Origin: Thermoplasmatales archaeon UBA509
Lineage (GTDB): Archaea > Thermoplasmatota > Thermoplasmata > Thermoplasmatales > Thermoplasmataceae
Length of the DNA: 11,416 nucleotides
Direction: 5' to 3'
Assembly: GCA_002498845.1 (NCBI GenBank)
Contig: DAJC01000030.1
Location: 37,833-49,248 of the forward strand
The position numbers and the translations under genes were made by a program. A model generated the notes under the pieces. It was not told the origin of the DNA. It ran no database searches and was given only the letters and a program-made list of their open reading frames with translations. The number at the start of each line of letters is the position of its first letter. The first letter of the stretch is position 1. Below, in pieces: positions 7,004-11,416 of this stretch.

Positions 7004-7016
7004 AATGTTTATACTC
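7004..7016 (+). promoter_or_regulatory. TATA-like element upstream of coaA
   Basis: AATGTTTATACTC is centred about 60 bases before the coaA TTG, which predicts a leader of about 35 bases. That leader includes GGGAG at 7058-7062, a possible ribosome site. The reverse strand reads GAGTATAAACATT and could also serve the divergent zinc-ribbon gene. Confidence 0.4.
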
Positions 7017-7071
7017 AAATCGCAATCATTCACCTGACTCGCTAACTTGAAAATACAGGGAGCGTATAGTA

Positions 7072-8031
7072 TTGCTTAAAATTCTCAATGAAAGTAAGGT
7101 CTCTCCATTCATATCTTTCACAAGGGATGAGTGGAAGGCACTTCGTGATTCAACTCCAATGACCGTGTCAGAGGAGGACCTCAGCATAATAAGAGGAATA
7201 AACGAGAAAATCTCGCTCCAGGAGGTTGAAGAAGTTTTCCTGCCTCTGTCCAGGCTCATGAACATATATTACTGCGCAGCCAGGCAGCTTTACGATTCCA
7301 GGCGGGAGTTCCTCAAGGAGAAGGGGGAGAAGGTACCCTATGTGGTGGGGATGGCAGGCAGCGTTGCGGTTGGGAAGAGCACCATAGGAAGGCTCCTGAA
7401 GATCCTCTTTTCAAGATGGCCCACTGCACCAAAGGTTTCGCTCATTGCAACAGATGGCTTCCTGCTTCCAAACAGCGTGCTGGAAGCAAAGGGACTCATG
7501 AACAGGAAGGGCTTTCCCGAAAGTTATGATGTGAGGGCACTGATTCACTTTCTCTATGAGCTTAAGAGTGGTAAAGATGATCTCAAGATTCCCCTCTACT
7601 CACACCTGACCTATGACATAGTTCCGGGGCAGTTCCAGGAGATAAAGAGGCCGGATATAGTCATACTGGAGGGGCTCAATGTTCTCCAGACCAGGAGTAC
7701 AATGGCATCCCAGACCAATCCTGAACTACTTGTATCGGACTTCTTTGATTTTTCCATATATGTGGATGCCGATGTTGCAGACATCAAGAAATGGTACATC
7801 GACAGGTTCCTGGTGTTCAGGGAAACAGCATTCAGGGATCCAAAGTCCTTCTTCAGGAAGTATGCTGAGTTGAACACTGAAGATGCCATAGCAACAGCTT
7901 CGTCCATATGGGAAGAGATCAATGCCGTGAACCTGAGGCAGAATATTGAGCCCACAAAATACCACGCACATTTGATCCTGAAGAAGGGACCCGATCATTC
8001 TGTGACCGATGTATTTATGAGAAAAATATGA
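7072..8031 (+). CDS. coaA: Type I pantothenate kinase (CoaA-like)
   Basis: Phosphorylates pantothenate with ATP, the first committed step of CoA synthesis in the bacterial-type pathway. The 319 residues are close to E. coli CoaA (316) along the full length. The Walker A is GSVAVGKS (96-103). ATDGF contains D128 (E. coli D127), YSHLTYD contains H178 (E. coli H177), and VILEGLNVLQ and WYIDRFLVFRE follow in order. The phenylalanines matching E. coli F244, F247 and F259 are kept (F246, F249, F261), so the CoA-feedback pocket looks conserved. The start is TTG at 7072: an in-frame stop at 7048 leaves no ATG, and the E. coli N-terminus aligns from SPFISFTRDEWKALRDS. GGGAG at 7058-7062 may be its ribosome site. 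Most archaea use pantoate kinase and phosphopantothenate synthetase instead; Thermoplasmatales are a known exception. Confidence 0.95.
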   Translation: MLKILNESKVSPFISFTRDEWKALRDSTPMTVSEEDLSIIRGINEKISLQEVEEVFLPLSRLMNIYYCAARQLYDSRREFLKEKGEKVPYVVGMAGSVAVGKSTIGRLLKILFSRWPTAPKVSLIATDGFLLPNSVLEAKGLMNRKGFPESYDVRALIHFLYELKSGKDDLKIPLYSHLTYDIVPGQFQEIKRPDIVILEGLNVLQTRSTMASQTNPELLVSDFFDFSIYVDADVADIKKWYIDRFLVFRETAFRDPKSFFRKYAELNTEDAIATASSIWEEINAVNLRQNIEPTKYHAHLILKKGPDHSVTDVFMRKI

Positions 8032-8167
8032 AACTGAGCCACAGTTCATTGGATTTTACACGGTAATCCCCATCATCCCTGATCAGTATGGGAGGATTCC
8101 CCTGGCAAGAATATTCAACGCAATTTGAAATCGTTACGCGGTACGGAGTCCTCTGCCTGTTTGCCAT
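8015..8167 (-). CDS. Possible 50-residue hypothetical ORF
   Basis: An ATG at 8166-8167 on the minus strand opens 50 codons that end inside the last bases of coaA. The start reads MANRQRTPYRVTISNCVEY and the end contains ELWLSFIFFS. A TGTATAAG box lies 20-28 bases before the ATG, the leaderless spacing seen for other genes here. I recognise no family. An open frame of this length can arise by chance, and the stretch otherwise holds no visible gene. Confidence 0.2.
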   Translation of the reverse strand: MANRQRTPYRVTISNCVEYSCQGNPPILIRDDGDYRVKSNELWLSFIFFS

Positions 8168-8211
8168 TTGGAAGAAATTAATGGGACTTATACAATTGAT
8201 TAAAAAGAATA

Positions 8212-8225
8212 GTACTTGTTTAGCT
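8212..8225 (+). repeat. IS66 left terminal inverted repeat
   Basis: GTACTTGTTTAGCT is an exact inverted match to 9650-9663. Its last base is also the final base of the transposase stop codon, so nothing separates the gene from the element end. Confidence 0.85.
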
Positions 8226-9559
8226 CAGCCAAAACCGCACAGTTCTTTCCTCAGAACTTTATCCATCTCAATAAACATGCTTTTGCCCTGTAACCTCCAT
8301 GTCGATAGAAGGGATGAGATGTACTGGTAATTCTGTGATCCATTCTCTGACCTGAAGGTGCCTATGATCTTCCTTATCACAACATGCTCCCTTATGGCCT
8401 GTTCAGCAAGATTGTTTGTTGGTTCCATGCCCGGGTAGAGCAGACAGGTAAACCAGCTTCCCAGACCATTACGGATATATTCAACGGGTTTGTGCAGTTC
8501 CTCATATGGATCATAACGCTTAACGAGATCTTCCATTCCTGTGTCGAACTTTTCCTTCATGGATTTACGTTCATCCATGTTTCCTGATTTCAGGGATTCC
8601 TTAAGTTCCCTGAATATGGTGTGAATCTCTTCCGATAGATCTTTCCCTTTTTCAGAGTGTTTGAATGCATCAACCTCCCTTATGAGATGGGCCCAGCACC
8701 TCTGTATAATCTTGAGATATGAATATGCCTTCCACCCATCCACTATTACGGGAGAATGGAAATCTTCACCCAGTGTATCTTTAACAACGTCTCTTCCCCT
8801 TGAATCCACTATCACGATAAGAACGTCATTCTCTGCCGACCGGAAAGCCCAGAGCCAATATTTCTTTCCGTTCACATGGAAACCTGTTTCATCCATATGG
8901 ACCCATTTCGATCTGCGTATCCGATCCTGTATGGCATTGTATTCTGATTTACAGGCATCCCCTACCCTGAGCAGTGCGTCATTTATCCCCTTCACGCTGA
9001 GGTTCAGATCATCGTTTGCCTTGAGGAACTCCTGCACTCTCCTTACAACCCCTCTCAAATTGTATTTCAGCATCGTGACATAGTTGAGGAGGTAGATGCC
9101 CATGTCTCCTGTCTGCGGGCAGTCAATGTGTTTTGATCTGATCTCTGATCCACAGTTGCTGCACTTATAAACATCAAGATCGTATTCTGTTACCTTTATC
9201 TCCCGTGGTGGCGGTATATCGAATATTGTCTTTTTCTCCGTTCTTATGGGAGATCCCAGGATATGACTGCAGTTCGGGCATTTCTCCGTCGATACATGAA
9301 TGATCTCATCAGGTTCCCCCAATACTCTTGTTGCACCTTTATGGCCCTTTGGAGCACCTCTCTTTCCTGGAGGGTTGCTGATCTTCGGCTTGAAATGCTG
9401 CATTGATGGCGGTGTGTGCGGATTATCATAAATTATGAATCTTTTCCTAAGTGCATCATTCTCCTCCCTGAGTTTTGCATTTTCGTTTATAAGAAGTTCG
9501 ATGGTATTTTCCAGCTGATGGATGTAATCGGAATTATCTACTGCTGGTTGAGATTCCAT
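8225..9559 (-). CDS. IS66-family transposase (TnpC-type, DDE)
   Basis: A 444-residue transposase. It begins with a short coiled coil (about 12-40, the IS66 leucine-zipper region), then a basic GKRGAPKGHKG linker and a zinc finger (Cys94, 97, 133, 136). The DDE catalytic domain follows: D223 in WVHMDETGFHVNGKKYWLW, D274 in VIVDGWKAY just before QRCWAHLIRE, and E386 in PTNNLAEQAIREHVVIRKI. All three acidic residues and the flanking family motifs are intact, so it is probably active. The ATG at 9559 has a TATA-like box about 28 bases upstream. The stop codon overlaps the left inverted repeat by one base. Only the TnpC-type gene is present. Confidence 0.95.
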   Translation of the reverse strand: MESQPAVDNSDYIHQLENTIELLINENAKLREENDALRKRFIIYDNPHTPPSMQHFKPKISNPPGKRGAPKGHKGATRVLGEPDEIIHVSTEKCPNCSHILGSPIRTEKKTIFDIPPPREIKVTEYDLDVYKCSNCGSEIRSKHIDCPQTGDMGIYLLNYVTMLKYNLRGVVRRVQEFLKANDDLNLSVKGINDALLRVGDACKSEYNAIQDRIRRSKWVHMDETGFHVNGKKYWLWAFRSAENDVLIVIVDSRGRDVVKDTLGEDFHSPVIVDGWKAYSYLKIIQRCWAHLIREVDAFKHSEKGKDLSEEIHTIFRELKESLKSGNMDERKSMKEKFDTGMEDLVKRYDPYEELHKPVEYIRNGLGSWFTCLLYPGMEPTNNLAEQAIREHVVIRKIIGTFRSENGSQNYQYISSLLSTWRLQGKSMFIEMDKVLRKELCGFG

Positions 9560-9580
9560 GAGACATTATTATCTTCCCAT

Positions 9581-9592
9581 GAAAATACTTTT
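9581..9592 (-). promoter_or_regulatory. TATA-like element for the transposase
   Basis: On the minus strand AAAAGTATTTTC lies about 28 bases before the transposase ATG, inside the element's 104-base leader between gene and right end. Confidence 0.4.
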
Positions 9593-9649
9593 CGGTTCCA
9601 TATAACAGCGGGTCTGCAATTACGGTTGATGAAAAAAGCTGGAAAACGA

Positions 9650-9663
9650 AGCTAAACAAGTAC
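9650..9663 (-). repeat. IS66 right terminal inverted repeat
   Basis: AGCTAAACAAGTAC on the plus strand is the exact complement of the left repeat. A TAA inside it (9653-9655) closes the upstream side of the aminotransferase frame. Confidence 0.85.
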
Positions 9664-10150
9664 AATTACTTTACTTAGAGAGTATGGCCAGAGAGAGAAA
9701 TACAGACATGATCTCTTGGGATGGAACAGCAGGCTTGATCCAATTCAGGCTGCAATACTTTCTGTCAAACTGCAATACCTTGACAAATGGAATGCCGCCA
9801 GGTTCAGAATAGCATCACAATATAGAAATATGTTGAAGGATATAGAAGAGATAAGATTTCAGGAGATACCTGAGAATTCAAGTAGTGTTTATCATATATT
9901 TTCCATCTTGACTAAGCACAGAGATGGGTTGAGAACTCACTTAAGCAAACAAGGCATCGAGACTGGAATCCACTACCCTGTGCCGGTACATCTTCAGAAA
10001 TACTATAAGGATGTTTCAGTTTTAGATAAAATGGGCTTATCCAACTCTGAAGAAGCGGCGTCGACAGAGCTTTCTTTGCCGATGTTCGCAGAACTTAATC
10101 CAGAAGAAATTGAAAATGTGGTTGATAAAATCCAAAACTTCTTTAAATAA
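9664..10150 (+). pseudogene. DegT/DnrJ/EryC1/StrS sugar aminotransferase, 5' part lost at the IS
   Basis: The frame is open from the IS right end and reads [20 protein letters not shown], then [20 protein letters not shown], both characteristic of the C-terminal part of PLP-dependent nucleotide-sugar aminotransferases. It continues through [14 protein letters not shown] and [15 protein letters not shown], the usual end of this family, to TAA at 10148-10150. Full-length members have about 370 residues; only about 160 remain. The N-terminal half with the PLP-binding lysine is missing, so the product cannot transaminate. A TTG at 9716 could start a 144-residue protein, but that would be an inactive fragment. 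The next gene starts 7 bases later, as in sugar-modification operons. The left flank of the element does not hold the missing half. Confidence 0.88.
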
Positions 10151-10157
10151 ACATGGC

Positions 10158-10619
10158 ATGGTGTCTAATGTGGATGACCAGTTTCAGTTTAGGATAATTA
10201 AAGATATCTCAATAGGGAATAATGTTAAGATCATGCCTTTCGTTAATTTGTACGGGTGTGAAATTGGCGATAATTCTTTCATAGGTCCATTTGTTGAAAT
10301 TCAAAAGGGCGTTAAAATTGGAAAAAATGTAAGGGTTCAATCCCATTCATTCCTATGCACAGGTGTTACGGTAGAAGATAACGTTTTTATAGGACATGGG
10401 GTAATATTTGTTAATGACCTTTACCCCCCACAATATGACGAGAAAAATTGGAGGAAGACCATTGTAAGAAAAGGATCTTCAATTGGCAATAATTCAACAA
10501 TTCTTCCAGTAGAAATAGGGGAAAATGCGATAGTCGGGGCGGGGAGTACAGTAACCAAAGATGTTCTACCAAGTGCAATAGTTGCAGGTAATCCTGCCCT
10601 GTTACTGAGAATTCGCTGA
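10158..10619 (+). CDS. Left-handed beta-helix sugar N-acetyltransferase (WlbB/FdtC-like)
   Basis: A 153-residue hexapeptide-repeat protein of the group that acetylates amino groups on nucleotide-linked amino sugars with acetyl-CoA. Repeated IG-D/EN-x turns run through most of the chain: ISIGNNVKI, CEIGDNSFIG, VKIGKNVRV, VTVEDNVFIGHG. A loop with FVNDLYPP and WRKTIVRKGSSIG follows, and the typical finish VGAGSTVTKDVLPSAIVAGNPA. A DegT aminotransferase directly upstream is the usual partner, supplying the amino sugar. I chose the ATG at 10158, because the 16 extra residues from 10110 overlap the aminotransferase end and look unlike the family. One hexad near STILPVEIGENA appears one residue short, since relatives have a glycine after the proline. 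The exact sugar cannot be told from sequence. Confidence 0.85.
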   Translation: MVSNVDDQFQFRIIKDISIGNNVKIMPFVNLYGCEIGDNSFIGPFVEIQKGVKIGKNVRVQSHSFLCTGVTVEDNVFIGHGVIFVNDLYPPQYDEKNWRKTIVRKGSSIGNNSTILPVEIGENAIVGAGSTVTKDVLPSAIVAGNPALLLRIR

Positions 10620-10652
10620 TAAAAACTGGCTAATCTTTCAGGCACCCTTGGG

Positions 10653-10666
10653 AAAATTTATTTATT
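10653..10666 (+). promoter_or_regulatory. TATA box for the glycosyltransferase gene
   Basis: AAAATTTATTTATT is centred about 24 bases before the ATG at 10684, a leaderless layout. This supports 10684 as the original start even though the frame is interrupted downstream. Confidence 0.5.
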
Positions 10667-10683
10667 GTATTATATTCACGCTG

Positions 10684-11416
10684 ATGTTGCGAATAATATT
10701 ATTAATACCTGCACAGAGAAATAAGTATTCTGCAATTTATAATATTTTTGATGATCTCTGTCTCGCTTTGGATAAGACAGAAGTGAAATGAGAAAGATTC
10801 TTTATAAATACTCCAAAGATAAAATATGATAATTATGATAAAGAAGCAAAGACGATCGAAGGGAAAGACTTAAAAAAATATGTTGAAACAAACTCAAAGA
10901 TGGAAACAATTTTCGTAACAATTGATGACTACTACATAATGAAAATTCTATTTAGGTTAAACACCAAGGATAACCTGTTGATTTGGGCTCATTATTTCCT
11001 TGGCCACAGGTTTATTTTTCGCAGATACAATGATATAGACCGTTTGTTTCACGTTAGCTTTATTTCCATGATATTTGGGACATTGTCAGGAATGGTCCCT
11101 AATTCTATATTAAGAATCCTGTTTCACAAGTATGTTGAAACCTTGAAGCATGCTAATGTAGTTTCCCAATCAATATGGACAGACCTTCTGTTGGAAAGAG
11201 TATATTCAATTAGGACTCTAGGAATCCTTCCAATACCTCTGAATCAGGGATCGCTTCCTATAAATCTGCAAGAAAGAGCAGCGAAATTATTGTTGTTTCT
11301 TGGAAATTACGATGAAACAGATGTAAGTTCACTTTATGATGCCATCGAGGCAGTCAAAGGAGTTACACAAATAGATGGCATTGATTTCTTTGGAACGGAG
11401 AAGACAGGAAAGCTAT
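10684..11416 (+). pseudogene. GT-B glycosyltransferase with in-frame TGA at codon 36 (3' end outside window)
   Basis: An ATG at 10684 opens MLRIILLIPAQRNKYSAIYN and runs 35 codons to TGA at 10789-10791. The same frame then stays open for 208 more codons, to the window edge. The joined product looks like a group 1 (GT-B) glycosyltransferase. The N-terminal strand is hydrophobic, FINTPKIKYDNYD and METIFVTIDDYY follow, then a helix region ending LKHANVVSQSIWTDLLLERV (acceptor domain). Next comes LGILPIPLNQ and a second Rossmann strand KLLLFLGNYDETD opening the donor domain. A single C-to-T change (CGA to TGA, Arg) or a TGG to TGA change would explain the stop. AT-rich codon use matches the acetyltransferase. 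Function, if any, needs readthrough or internal initiation. Confidence 0.7.

Larger units (their letters stand above)
8212..9663. mobile_element. IS66-family insertion sequence (single-ORF type), 1452 bp
   Basis: The element is bounded by perfect 14-base terminal inverted repeats GTACTTGTTTAGCT (8212-8225, and its complement at 9650-9663), and it carries one DDE transposase on the minus strand. The ends begin GTA, as in other IS66 elements. There is no tnpA or tnpB, which matches the one-gene (ISBst12-like) branch. IS66 normally makes an 8-base target duplication, but the flanks (AAAGAATA left, AATTACTT right) do not match. The right end interrupts an aminotransferase gene whose other half is not on the left side. 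The exact outer boundaries rest on the repeats alone. Confidence 0.85.

Noticed and set aside
8088..8330. 80-codon plus-strand frame crossing the left IS junction
   Set aside because: It runs from the gap through the inverted repeat into the antisense of the transposase, with no family resemblance.
8661..9083. 140-codon plus-strand frame opposite the transposase
   Set aside because: Antisense shadow of the catalytic domain.
8191..9667. TACAATT near both IS ends as a target duplication
   Set aside because: The left copy lies 14 bases outside the repeat and the right copy overlaps the repeat end, so they cannot be a duplication.
10421..10645. 74-codon minus-strand frame opposite the acetyltransferase
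   Set aside because: Antisense shadow of the hexapeptide repeats.
10789..10791. TGA as selenocysteine
   Set aside because: The position is not one where this family needs Cys or Sec, and I see no obvious SECIS-like hairpin. A nonsense mutation is simpler.
1..11416. CRISPR array, toxin-antitoxin or defence system
   Set aside because: No regularly spaced repeats, and no gene with a recognisable defence domain.

Overview
The window is chromosomal DNA from an archaeon, most likely a member of the Thermoplasmatales or a close relative. The evidence is an archaeal SRP54, transcription elongation factor TFS, a geranylgeranyl-reductase family enzyme for isoprenoid lipids, a type II tRNA-Ser without an encoded CCA, heavy AGG use for arginine, and TATA-like boxes about 24-28 bases ahead of many start codons, which implies leaderless mRNAs. 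A type I (CoaA-like) pantothenate kinase fits this group, which lacks the usual archaeal pantoate kinase route.

Layout. 1-874: the 3' end of carB followed by nth (endonuclease III), same strand. 877-3555: two geranylgeranyl-reductase-like flavoproteins transcribed divergently from a shared AT-rich promoter region; one is canonical, the other has lost key motifs. 3549-5257 (minus strand): a TFS-SRP54 pair that meets the divergent flavoprotein tail to tail. 5367-5903: a CoA-binding Rossmann protein and tRNA-Ser(CGA). 5981-6767: a TauE/SafE-type membrane transporter with an apparent frameshift near its end. 6789-6959 (minus): a 56-residue zinc-ribbon protein. 7072-8031: coaA.

8212-9663 is a one-gene IS66-family insertion sequence with 14-base perfect terminal inverted repeats but no matching target duplication. 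Its left flank is GC-richer housekeeping DNA. Its right flank is AT-rich and carries surface-sugar genes: the 3' part of a DegT/DnrJ/EryC1-type sugar aminotransferase cut off at the element, an intact left-handed beta-helix sugar N-acetyltransferase, and a GT-B-like glycosyltransferase with an in-frame TGA at codon 36 that runs off the window. The element therefore looks like a rearrangement boundary at the edge of a decaying glycan cluster.

I found no CRISPR array, defence island or clearly new multi-gene system. The observations most worth checking are the rearranged IS66 boundary, the broken glycan genes, the divergent flavoprotein pair, the small zinc-ribbon gene and the archaeal type I pantothenate kinase with conserved CoA-feedback residues.
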